Origin: Epiperipatus broadwayi
Taxonomy: Eukaryota; Onychophora; Udeonychophora; Euonychophora; Peripatidae
DNA: 64,000 bases
Reading direction: 5' to 3'
NCBI GenBank assembly: GCA_028023455.1
Contig: JAQFVV010012416.1
Span: 915,001 to 979,000, forward strand
The position numbers and the translations under genes were made by a program. The notes below the pieces were generated by a model. It had not been told where the DNA came from. It made no database searches and saw nothing but the letters and a program-made list of their open reading frames with translations. Positions 13,975 through 24,230 of the stretch are shown one piece after another. Each line of letters opens with the position of its first letter. The stretch's first letter is position 1.

Positions 13975-14245
13975 ATGAATGTGATGGACCCTGATACAGA
14001 GTATGAGCTAGCTATGGAAGATGTCAGTGCTAGATTCATGGCCTGTCATCTGAAGCATGCTAACTATATAACCTATAGTTGGATGGTGCCTAAGATTGAT
14101 TCTCAAATAAAATGCTTTGGATGGCAGGAGTTTGAATCCAGCAGTCAAGGTGGACCACAGTCTGGAAATGTGACCATGTTATGCTTTGCACAGCCAATCT
14201 GGCCATAGGTATCATTGATAGCTATGCTATCAATGATATTCTCGC
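13975..14245 (+). other. Possible tRNA-derived repeat with a perfect hairpin
   Basis: The segment has a box-B-like GGAGTTTGAATCCAGC near 14128 and a perfect 12-bp stem with a 3-nt loop at 14211-14237 (ATCATTGATAGC / GCTATCAATGAT). The base composition is less AT-rich than the surroundings. It also carries a 77-codon frame (13975-14208) with no recognisable domain. I read it as an old SINE-like insert, not a gene. Confidence 0.35.
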
Positions 14246-14936
14246 CCCTGCTTAAAGGGCTGGTCCATTCCCATAGTATTAAAGTAAATTTAAAACTTAT
14301 TTAAACCCAGCAGGAATAAGCAATTATTCAGACCTAGTTCAGTATAGATAGGGAATTACTACAGTTTAATTGATGTGTCAAACTTACTGCCCTCACAACT
14401 TTGACAAACCATTTATGGACATATATTAATAATTTTTGTTAGTCATTCATTAGAGATTATCCACTTAATGAATAATATTTCTGTGGTGTAAATTTCACTA
14501 CATCACTCTCATACAAGATAGAGACTGGTTTCTATCCACTTTTAGCACTTTGTGGAGAAGTGTAATCATAAACACATGACCAAAGACATGAAAAAATGTA
14601 TGATCTCAAATATGGGCCAGTCCCTATCTTGAGAGATAATGCTGAATTGAAAATTACATTATAGAAATAGTATTCATTAAGTAAAAAATGAGTTCTGAAT
14701 GTCTATTTACAATCCAATTTTTTTTTTGCTTATGAAGATGATTGGTAGAGTTAGTCTAGGAATTTGATTCATACCATTATCTAATATCCTTTAATTATCA
14801 AGTCTTTCAATAAATGACTCTAAAATAGAATATTAATTAATCTCCACTTAATAGAAATATTAATAGTAAACTAGGATAGATATATTATGTATAGTTTGTA
14901 ATTCAAAACTAAATCGAAAACTTTGCATGCGAAAAT
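14246..14936. other. AT-rich DNA, nothing recognised
   Basis: No frame, RNA gene or repeat boundary that I can support. Confidence 0.5.
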
Positions 14937-15830
14937 ATATTTGTAAAATAATATAGGCACTATTGCTCCTGACCACAAAGCTACTTTTTGCTTAAAAACA
15001 ACATAAAATTATATTACTCTGCAAGTGCTTTCAAGAGACGTGCTCTCATCTTCATAGCACTGAGTGAAGTAATTATATACAAATTATGCAAAGTTCAAAG
15101 GTTAATTACTCCATTTCTTTGAGATCATGAAGCATGTGTCCTTGCAGTTGATGGCATTGCAATCCATCACAATGAAGCAGGCCTCCTTAACTTTTCTTTT
15201 TATATCGTGCCAAATTTACATAATAAATTTTATACAATTTTTTAACAGACAGTTTCAACTAACTTTTCTTACCCCCCCCCCCCAGTTCTAGCAGATTACT
15301 TAACAATGCGGAAGATAAACTAACTCTGGCTCAAATGCCTCAAGCCATTTATAATATTGCATGTACTCATGCAAATTGTAAAGCCTCATATTATGGGGAA
15401 ACCAAGGCAGCAATAGAAAACAGATTACTACAACACAAATATGCATACATCAAAGCTCAGTCAGATCGATCACGTTATTCCATTTTTGCACTTCATCAAA
15501 AACTAACAGGACACCAGTGTGAACCAAAAGAGTCAACCCGGTCTGCAAAGAAAGGCACAATGTAAAAAGAAAAGTTAAGTAGGCCTGCTTCATTGTGATG
15601 GATTGCAATGCCATCAACTGCAATGACACATGCTTTGCGATCTCAAAGAAATGGAGTAATTAACCTTTGAACTTTGCATAATTTGCATACAATTACTTCA
15701 CTCAGAGCTATGAAGATGAGAGCATGTCTCTTGAAAGCGCTTGCAGAGTAATATAATTTTATTTTGTTTTTAAGTAAAAAGTAACTTTGCGGTCAGGTGC
15801 AATAGCGCCTATATTATTTTACAAATATGT
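14937..15830 (+). mobile_element. Inverted-repeat PLE fragment 1 (GIY-YIG between arms)
   Basis: The arms 14937-15214 and 15553-15830 are inverted copies of about 278 bp. Both contain CATTGCAATCCATCACAATG or its complement, and outer ends related to AATAATATAGGC. Between them lies a Penelope-type GIY-YIG domain (see 15335-15565). Penelope-like elements are known to carry terminal repeats in direct or inverted orientation and to be 5'-truncated. This copy retains only the 3' endonuclease part, with a second terminal segment placed upside-down in front of it. A C12 run at about 15272-15283 precedes the frame. Confidence 0.85.
15335..15565 (+). pseudogene. Penelope-like GIY-YIG endonuclease fragment
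   Basis: The 76-codon frame reads IYNIACTHANCKASYYGETK, then an alpha segment ENRLLQHKYAYIKAQ and later HQKLTGHQ. This is the Penelope arrangement: a first strand (VYKI-type), Cys pairs, Y-x-GET, an R-L-x-x-H helix, then an ...LTGH motif. The similarity extends upstream of the first Met (LNNAEDKLTLAQMPQ), so the frame is a remnant, not a complete gene. The reverse transcriptase is missing. In PLEs this domain nicks DNA for target-primed insertion. The last residues run into the right inverted arm. Confidence 0.85.
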
Positions 15831-18650
15831 ATAGTTTGGTTTATATCAGTTTTTGATTCCATTTAAAAGTCAGAATAGATTGGGCTATTGCTTTTAATGT
15901 GGATATGAAACAAAAAATGAAAATTAAAAAAATAATAGTTCCATTAGTTGCACATACTAACTTTTATTAAAGTTTATATAGAAGAATATCAGAAATGTTA
16001 TATTATAACTATACAAGAGAATAAATAAATTCTCTGCATTGATGGTTCATTTATAAATAATAAAAGAAAATTCATAGACATTTGAAGTATAAGTTTCCAA
16101 TGATACTTTTAATTATACTAACAACAATATCACATAACTTTCACATATACTTAGACATATGCTTCATCCTATTCTAGGGCCACTATTATAAGTTTTATTA
16201 ATCAGATGGACTAGGATTCAAAGCTGGAACCAATGCACTTGGGCTTCTAGCAGCTATGTTTAATTCCTTTATATTTATCAATGATAATAGCTGGAAATAA
16301 AATAAAAATAAATCCAAGATAACTTGTATAGTTTTTAAAGTGCGCCATAAGAACAATTTTTATATATTTAGAGATTTCAGTTTTATGCTAACTATAGGAG
16401 TAATTCCAGTTTTGGATACCCTTTTTCACTGATGAATGCAAATTCAGAACTGAACTGGGAATGAAATCCTTATTGTCTATTGATTATTTGAACTTTCTGT
16501 ATAATATATTAAGATAAAATTAAACAAACTTTCATTTATATTCATAAATATTTAGTATAATCACATCAAAAACAAAATTATTTAAGGGTCTCGCCATTGA
16601 ATTGGGGCTGACTATACTTGAAACTCATTTTTCAAAAATTTAAAAATTGAAATAGTATATAGCATAACCTCTGGTTCAAATTCGAAGTTACTACACTAAG
16701 TATATCAGATAATATTTATGATGTCTTGAAACTCATAAAAGTGAGAATTTTCCAGTATCCACAGACTGTCTATTCATGATATCAGTAACCCACTATTTGA
16801 AAAACATATTACATTTTTCAAAGAAAAGTTTAAAAAGACTGGAATTAATTTTATAAATTGAATCAATAAATTTCTGTACATGTCCAACTATATTAGTACC
16901 CATCATGAAACATCTTTATTCTCAGTGTTCATCTAACCAATTATACAGCTGCCATCTCTCTGCTATCTGTTTTCTTCTATACTATCTTTTTTTACATGTA
17001 TATTTCTATTTTTATTATGTTTTATCTAGAGTATTTTAAACATAATTATGACAAGGCTTAAAATGTTAAGCCTAACTTTTTTATATATGTAAGTTTCAGT
17101 GTGAATAGAATCTATAGCAAAATGAAAATTTGTATAACAATTGCTATTTATAATATTTTTTAAATCTATTAAAAATAATAAATTTTATTCAACAATATAT
17201 TAATATTATATTGAAAAATAAACACATCTGAGCTTTCACAAACATAAATGAAAAAAAATAATCTCTATCTCAGCATAAAAACAAATAAAATGTTTATATG
17301 TATTAATAAAAATATTAAAATATATGGAAATATATTTGAAATTTTAAAAAAAAAGTTTTTAAATAAAATTAAAATATCTCTTTTATCTTGGCAAATAAAA
17401 TGTAAAAAAATCCTGCCACATTGTTCAATGGTTGTTGAAGATTCTCATCCTGTGATTACACCTGCCATCTAGAAATGCACAAAAAAGTAGATTTATTACC
17501 TTTAAAATAAAACTAATTGATGGGCAAAACTATTCAAAATGAATGACCAATACAAAGAAAGATCACAGCTGTATAGAAACATTATAAACAAAATACAAAA
17601 GGCAGTGCCAATCCACTTTGTGTCTGGAGGAAACTTAGAAAGAATTAATGCGCATATTTTTAAATTAATTTGTGTAGGTATATATATATATGATAAATCT
17701 AGATATTAGACAAGATTTGCTATTATCCATGATTTCAGATATTTTTTAGAAGACTTGGAACCAAATACAGTAAATATGAGAAGTACTGTATTCAAATTTA
17801 TTTTAAAATGTGAGAAAATTTTATCAGTGAAATTATAATCATCAACAAAGTATTATTTGTATACAATTGCTAATAAATTCAAAATTCAGTGAAATATCTA
17901 GCACAATGATAATTTTGATAAGTATATTTTTTCTACATTGTGAAACTTAATAAAATAAAGCCCAAAATATGCAAGTGATATCTAAGTTATATTAATCTCT
18001 ATATATTATGCTATTATTTTTATAACATTATTAAAAGAGTACCATTTTTATTAACTCTTTCTTAGGGTTCATCCCAATAATGTGTAGTAATACTGCTATA
18101 TAAATAGGATTTAATTCATAATAATGTGTTGTAGCATTGAGTTGACTTAAGCCTGACAGTGATATTACAATTTTATATTGAATGAAGCCATTATAACATT
18201 AGTGATTTTTAAATTTAGTTTTCACTTTTGTTCTTAGATTGGAGGAATAATTAAAAGATTAGAAAACTTTAAATTATAAATGCCAACTTGAGAATTTTGA
18301 TAGGCATTATGTTGTGCTTAGAAAAAAAAAGGTATGTTTTCTTTCTATAATAATTTTTTAATTTTAAAAACATTTTCAGTAATCTGAAATATAATGCATT
18401 AATCAAAGCAGTATATATTATATATTTAACATTTTTGGAAATATTTAAATGTCATTATTAAAAAAATGTCTTTACATATTTTTAGTTCAGTCAGAAATAT
18501 AAGTTGTTTTTTTTATTTCACAAAATTTCATTGTTTCTGAAATGTTTTTATTTTAATCATTTTGAAAATTATTTCATTTTGTCACAAACTCTATTCAAAC
18601 CAATGGCAATATTTTTAAAAAATTAATTGTATGGTTTGAGCCTCTATTTA
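15831..18650. other. AT-rich intergenic DNA
   Basis: No recognised gene. The small frame at 17248-17472 is a Lys/Ile/Asn-rich product of A-rich DNA. A weak GGATTCAAAGCTGG near 16213 could be a worn box B. Confidence 0.5.
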
Positions 18651-18659
18651 GTTATATTT

Positions 18660-20220
18660 AAACTTTTGAAATCTGACATTTTCTATTGTTACACCAGGTG
18701 GAAGTTTTTGGAAATAATCAATCTTTCACTTCTGTATAAAATCTTTACTTACATTAAAACTCAATAAATTGGACTTGATTTCTTATAATCTAATTTTAAA
18801 AAGAAAGAATATTCTAACAAAGTCATACTTGAAATTTATAAATATTTAAAAACTGACTTGTAAATAGAAGAATTGATATAAATGTCACCAACAATATTAG
18901 TGCAAACACTATTTCACAAAATTAACAAATTTTTAAAAGTTTTTTTAAAATTAGAACAAACTAATGTGGATTTGTGACAAATCTATCAAATTCTGCTTTA
19001 AAATCTGATATTTGCTTTATAATTATTAAAATATTTGAAAAAAATTTAACACTGGGCTAATTTTCTTAGGTGATGGTGTTACATGATGAACTTCACATAA
19101 TGCATAGTTAAGAAGAAAGGAACACTTTTAAAAGAACTCTTTCTTTTGAAAATTATAGAGTAAAGTATATTGATATTTCCTGATTGTCCACAAGATACTG
19201 ACCTCTTCAGACTTTTTATCAATTAAAAAACAATAAAAGTGATATGGTTAATTTACATTATTAAAACAAATCCTATACTGAAACAAGTTATGATAACAGA
19301 AAAATAATTATTTAAAACAGTGGACCTACCATGCTTTTTTTGAAGAAAATGTCTAATAATTATCAACAAATATGAGAGTGAGAGAATTAACCCTTTCAAA
19401 TACTGATATTTTCATTTGTGCCATCTGATGAGAGTTTTTAGAAATGCTCAACCTTTCTTGCATATAAAATGTTATTAAAATTTAATAACCTTGACATGAT
19501 TTTTTTAAATTTAATTTTATGAATAAATAATATTCTAAAAAATCAACTTTACTGTTTTAAATATTTAAAACCTGATCTGTAAATATGATAATTGATCATA
19601 AATATTATCGTGGATACTTATATAAACATTCGTCCTGAAAATTAATAAATTCTTCTTTAAGTTTTTTTAATGTAAATGAATGAAGACAGATTTATAACTG
19701 TATCAAATTCTGCTTTAAAATCTGATATTTTCTTACAATAATTCCAATATTTGAAAAGATTTTAATACTGAATCAATTCTGATACATAATGACATACTAG
19801 TCACTGTCTTTTTTCTTTATATTATGGTTAACTTCTATTTTCAAAAATAAAACATAAATGAATAAATTAAAAGTGTACTTGTGTATTTCCATTTTTTTTG
19901 CTTTAAATAATAATCAATTAATTAGTGTGTAAAAATAATCAAAAATATTTTATAAACAAGAAAAATATATTTCATTGTACTTCAAAATCTTTGCATGAAA
20001 ACTAGACCAGATGAATGCAGATACCTTGTGGGTATTACTGCCACCTCAGAATAAAACATCACTTAAAGAATTATGGGAAATTCTGTGATTTAAAAAAATG
20101 TGGGTCATTATCACTTAGGAACATTATGATGTAAAGTCACAGAATGACAATGCTTTTTCTGAAGAAATTCCTAATGATTCTCAATGCAGATGAGTGTTAT
20201 CAAGTTAACAGACAAAAATA
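18660..20220 (+). repeat. Diverged tandem repeat, units of about 0.72-0.8 kb
   Basis: 18681-19050 and 19410-19780 are diverged direct copies. Both run through ATTCTGCTTTAAAATCTGAT (18993 and 19710 approximately), AAATATTTAAAA plus ACTTGTAAATA-like blocks and a closing TTTAATACTG-like stretch. The block ATGCTTTTTTTGAAGAAAAT near 19331 recurs as ATGCTTTTTCTGAAGAAATT near 20150, suggesting a partial third unit. No coding capacity is seen. Confidence 0.5.
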
Positions 20221-20369
20221 GTTAATGTTTTGTGTGGTATTCACTCAAGTTTTATGCTGAGATCACAATGCATGGTTTCAATAGTATTAATCTGTTTCAT
20301 CAATTCACTTTCATTTTTTCAAAATATTCCATCGATTACTAATTATTACATCAAAATTTTCCATAATAA

Positions 20370-20575
20370 TAAATCATAAATTAATACTAGTATATTGTAA
20401 ATATTGAACTTTAAGATGTAATTTAAAAGAATTTAAAGACAGACTTAAGCTTCCTTCAACTGATACACATGGAGGGGATAGCTGAAGGAAGCTTTAGTCT
20501 GTGTTCAAATACCCTTTTATTATATCTTAAAGTTCACTATTTACAATATACTAATATTGATTTATTACAGATTCA
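20370..20575. repeat. Family A tail segment in inverted arrangement
   Basis: About 80-bp arms (20385-20462 and 20481-20565) are inverted copies. The right arm carries the tRNA-like tail of family A: TAGCTGAAGG then TCTGTGTTCAAATACCC (box-B-like) and CTTAAAGTTCACTATTTAC. It lies directly before the family A body at 20580-20900, so tail and body are in circularly permuted order relative to the 36-kb copy. Confidence 0.7.
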
Positions 20576-20579
20576 GCCT

Positions 20580-20900
20580 GAATTCTGCACATTACTCTGT
20601 ATACTTAAATGGACATATTAAGGTTATATATATGAGAGGTCAGAATGACTTAAGGTCAATATAAGTATTCCATCATCAGATTTTCAATGGTATGAATGGC
20701 TGAAGAGTTGGAAGGTGAAGAAGGTTAAAGTCAGTATATTAAAGTTTGAAGATTTGCTATCTTAATATAAACTGAGCACTGATTATACATATATGTGCAG
20801 GAGATAATAATCTGGACCAACTAATGAGTACTTATTCATCATGAAATACATATATTGGAAATCATTTATCTTATTCACATGTGTGTGGCCATAATAATAA
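20580..20900 (+). repeat. Family A repeat with mutated hammerhead
   Basis: Shares with the 22.8, 36.0 and 47.5-kb copies the stretch CCATCATCAGATTTTCAATG, the line TGAAGATTTGCTATCTTAAT and the ribozyme region. Here the catalytic CTGATGA reads CTAATGA (20821-20827), changing the invariant G5, so self-cleavage is not expected. GAAA and the ATACATAT stem III region are kept. Confidence 0.85.
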
Positions 20901-21304
20901 AACAATTTTTATTATTATAAATCATATAAATTTTTATCAAGTTTATTATTCTACATTTCAACTATATTTTACGGTCTTCATCAAGAGACACATTTTAAAA
21001 AATCCATTATCTTTTATTTCACAATCTTTTTTATAATTACTATTGCATCAGAGTAAATCAAAATATTATTTAAAATTATAGTCTCTATTAATAAATTAAT
21101 AAAAAATGTTCATTTGCTGTGAAATGGTCTTCCATCAATAAATACCAAAACTGTTTGTAATTTCATAATAGTAAAACTAATTTTTAGAAAATGTGAATGA
21201 AGATTTTTGATAAAAATTTTAGTATGTTTACAATAACATATTCTAAAATAAAGTTATAATTTGTAAAATAAATTCAGAAAATATTAATATAAATTTGATT
21301 CAAA

Positions 21305-22162
21305 ATAAATAAATACAAAATGTATATAGAGAAAAGCTTTATTTAATTTTAACAGCCCTGGATGCTTTTCATACTTTCAACTACCTGGTTGGCATATTCA
21401 TGGCAATAGTTGCCCAAGGGGCTTGTGACATTTATCAAAAAATAAACAAGATTGGGAATTTTCATAAAATCTGAATGAATAATGTGAGTAAGTTCATTTA
21501 AATGAGAACATATTTTTGAAAGGGGAAAGCAGGATTCTTTTTTATTTATTGCATGGGTATTTTTGGTGGAATATGCCATGCCTCCTTAACTTTATGTTTA
21601 GCAATATTTCTTTCAGTTTACATGATGCTGACAAATGTAGGATCAGGGCTAAACTACTCTCTGAACTGAAGTCCCAAGTGGTGTACAAAATTGAATGCAA
21701 CAACATAAACTGCCATGCAGTTTGTTACAGAGAATCACATGCCAATTTATCTACAAGAATTACACAGCACAGATACATATATAATCAATCTAAAGTGATC
21801 ATGGAAGTTAAATCCATTTCTTTGAGCATAAGTACAAGAGTTTGAACCTACATCTTCCAGCATCATCTGTTCTGAAGGAAATGGTGTTAAACATAAATAT
21901 TGGCAAAAATATAACACAATAAGCAAAAAGAAATCCTGCATCCCTTTTCAAAAAAGTGGCTCATTTAAATGAACTTATTTACATCCTTCATTCAAATTTT
22001 ATGCAAATCCCCTATCTTGTATATTCTTTGATAAATATCAAAAAGTTCCTTGGACAACTATTGCATGAATATGACTACCAGGTAGCCGAAAGCATGCTAA
22101 GCATACAAGACTGTTAAGATTAGATAAAGCTTTTTTCTCTATACATTTTGTAAATATTTTTT
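21305..22162 (+). mobile_element. Inverted-repeat PLE fragment 2 (GIY-YIG between arms)
   Basis: The arms 21305-21552 and about 21914-22162 are inverted copies. The outer ends share AAAGCTTT next to TCTCTATA, and the inner ends share GCAGGATT(T)CTTTTT in opposite orientation. The central segment encodes a Penelope-type GIY-YIG fragment. This is the same architecture as the 14.9-kb element but with unrelated arm sequence, so it is an independent family. Confidence 0.85.
21655..21845 (+). pseudogene. Penelope-like GIY-YIG endonuclease fragment
   Basis: Within a 109-codon frame, the part from about codon 47 reads LKSQVVYKIECNNINC, then YRESHANLSTRITQHRY. That is the Penelope pattern VYKI-x-C-x(4-5)-C, Y-x-GE(T/S) with G changed to R here, then L-x-R-x-x-x-H. 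The frame ends shortly afterwards, and the upstream codons are arm sequence. The GIY-YIG glycine is lost and no reverse transcriptase remains, so this is a relic. Confidence 0.8.
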
Positions 22163-22329
22163 TTAATTACATTTTCTGAGAAAGTTTATTAAAATTTCAA
22201 AATTATAATATAAATTTGGTAATTAAATTTCTTAACATAAAAATAATGTTTAATAAATTTGTTTTGGTAAAGAGCTGAATATTCGTTAAATCTGATAAAC
22301 ACATATATGTATTTCCCAATCAATATATT

Positions 22330-22430
22330 CATTTTAGAAGGGTATGTGACACAATGGTTAGACAACTATATATCGTATTCATAATCTAGATTTAAGTTTG
22401 TGTCAGGTGATTTTGAAACTTTTTTTAGAG
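22330..22430 (+). repeat. Possible worn tRNA-derived SINE head
   Basis: GTGACACAATGGTTAGACA resembles a tRNA D-arm / box A, and about 40 nt downstream there is a weak box-B-like stretch (TAGATTTAAGTTTG). A second tRNA-like segment lies nearby on the minus strand at 22630-22710, with GAGTTCAAAGCC as box B. Both are too degenerate to name an isoacceptor. Confidence 0.35.
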
Positions 22431-22779
22431 CACAAAAGATTTTTGACTTTTTTTGCTCATATAAACAGCCTTATTCAACCCAGAAAATCATCTGATAGTA
22501 ATTTCAAAATCGAAACTTAATTATTTTTATGTAGAGGGTACTGGTCTCACATTAATCTGAGTGACCAGGTGAGTTTTAATGGACTGATTGTAAAAATAAA
22601 AAGTGTGATTGTAATACAATGTAACCTTTAAATGGGAAAAATGTCATCCCCCTATGGCTTTGAACTCACGATTATCTTTATAGGCACTTATATAAGCTAG
22701 CTAACAATCAGATAAAAAACATAATGTATATTAAAAAATCAAATAGAAAAATTAAAATGAACCCATTATATGTATTAAA

Positions 22780-23080
22780 AACATCCATCATCAGATTTTC
22801 AATGAAATGGATGGCTAAAGAATTGTGGGGTGGAGTGAATTGAAGCCTGTCCATTAAAGTATGAAGATTGGCTATCTTAACATAAGCTGAGCATTGATTG
22901 TATATATGTGTAGAGATGATAATCTGGACCAACTGATGAGTGCTGGTTTAGCATGAAATACATATATTGGTGATTATTTATCTTTTTGACATGTGTGTGA
23001 TCAAGTGTATCAGCAGTATGAGATAGCATGGATAGTTGAGGGTCATATGAAAGTCTGAGTTCAAACTTGCTATATATTGC
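22780..23080 (+). repeat. Family A repeat with intact hammerhead core
   Basis: Carries the family A body (CATCATCAGATTTTCAATG at about 22786) followed by the ribozyme at 22919-22977 and the tRNA-like tail ending with AAGTCTGAGTTCAAAC near 23051-23068. See the ncRNA entry for the fold. Confidence 0.85.
22919..22977 (+). ncRNA. Hammerhead ribozyme, type I, family A (core intact)
   Basis: Stem I pairs CCAA (22929-22932) with TTGG (22967-22970) and, after a small internal loop, ATAATC (22919-22924) with GATTAT (22972-22977). The core CTGATGA is at 22933-22939. Stem II is GTGCT/AGCAT with loop GGTTT (first pair G-U). GAAA is at 22955-22958. Stem III is only ATA/TAT with a 2-nt loop, then H17 = A at 22966, so the cleavage triplet is AUA. 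The short, self-complementary stem III matches the minimal hammerheads known from PLEs and retrozymes, which work better as dimers. Activity is inferred, not shown. Confidence 0.8.
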
Positions 23081-23089
23081 ATATTGGAG

Positions 23090-23860
23090 TGCAGGTATGA
23101 AAAAGCCTGTACTGTAGAAAAAAATTTATATATTAAAAATAAGTTATTGCAAGGACAAATTTCTAGAAATAATACATTGGGTAATGTCAAACCAATATAA
23201 CAATATCAACATGTTAGCTTGGGTTCAATGTCAAAGGGTTTTAAATCTCATTATTGGCTTAGATCATACATACATATATAAAGGAAAGAGAGCTTTCAGA
23301 TATGTAATTGCAAATTCTACTTTAAAATATTAAAATAATCCAAAATTAGTTTGTTTGTATGCATATAGAATTGTCATTTAGCGCAATTTATTATTCAAAT
23401 CTTATAATAGATGGCTCTTGAGTAGAATAAATAAAATAAACTAATAATAAAAATTGATTTTTAAAAAATTATTATTGAAGTTTGAGCAAATAATAAGAAA
23501 GGAGAATTATGAAATATACAGTTCTGGAATGGAAACATCAAAAAGTAATATGAATCCTATCGTGGGAAATGCTTTCAACAGATATTCATAAACAATTATT
23601 GATAGATTGTTAATTAATATAGAAAAAAAAAAATCTTTGACTGTATAATGTAAAAGGGCATGCTGCAGCTAAAGGTAGTTTTCTACTAGACCTGGACTTT
23701 CATAATAAGTACTTAATAAATAGTATATTGTTAAAACTCTCCATACAGCATTGGTGATCATGTGATGTTTATTGACTTAAATAGTATATTATATAAAAGT
23801 TCTATTATATAATTTAAAAATGGTAATGACTTTACTGCTCAGAAGTTTGTAAAAGAATTT
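23090..23860. other. AT-rich DNA, nothing recognised
   Basis: No supported feature. Confidence 0.5.
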
Positions 23861-23861
23861 G

Positions 23862-23945
23862 AGCTCCAGAACTGCGGAGAGCAGAATTGATCCTCGAACC
23901 TCCCAATCTCAAGTCAAATATTCCACCACCTGTGCCAAACCAATC
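23862..23945 (-). repeat. tRNA-like SINE segment next to a family B copy
   Basis: On the minus strand, TTGGCACAGGTGGTGGAAT (box A-like) is followed by GGGAGGTTCGAGGATCAATT, which contains a good box B (GGTTCGAGGATC). It lies downstream of the family B hammerhead at 24.1 kb on the same strand. A related but weaker segment accompanies the family B fragment at 34.3 kb. Confidence 0.55.
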
Positions 23946-24019
23946 AGAGTTATTATGTAATTCTAAAAAGGCCATATAATATCATATTTTTAGAGACAAC
24001 ATAAAAGTTCTACAGATGA

Positions 24020-24230
24020 TTAAAACAGGCAAAAATTCTCCATACAATAGTGCCACATAGTGCAAGCCAGAGTAATCAATAGATGCAAGAAGGTTTCTTT
24101 GCATAAAATCCCTATCTAGTGCCTATTCATCCAATATCCCCAGACTAGTTTCTGGCTTGTGGCCTTCACCAGTGAGGAGCCTTGGATCTAAGAGCACTGC
24201 ATCTAGAAACGGTAATCATGTGCTGTTTGG
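24020..24230 (-). repeat. Family B repeat with mutated hammerhead
   Basis: On the minus strand this reads from the stretch around GGCTCCTCACTGGTGAAGG through CCAGAAACTAGTCTGGGG and on to GAATTTTTGCCTGTTTTA. Hammerhead positions 24138-24178 keep stem I, GAAA, the ACTAGT palindrome and the GUC triplet, but the core is CTGGTGA (A6 changed to G). Confidence 0.85.

Noticed and set aside
20950-21000. Hammerhead-like TTGATGAAGACCG on the minus strand
   Set aside because: C3 is changed, GAAA is not in place and no stem II forms convincingly.
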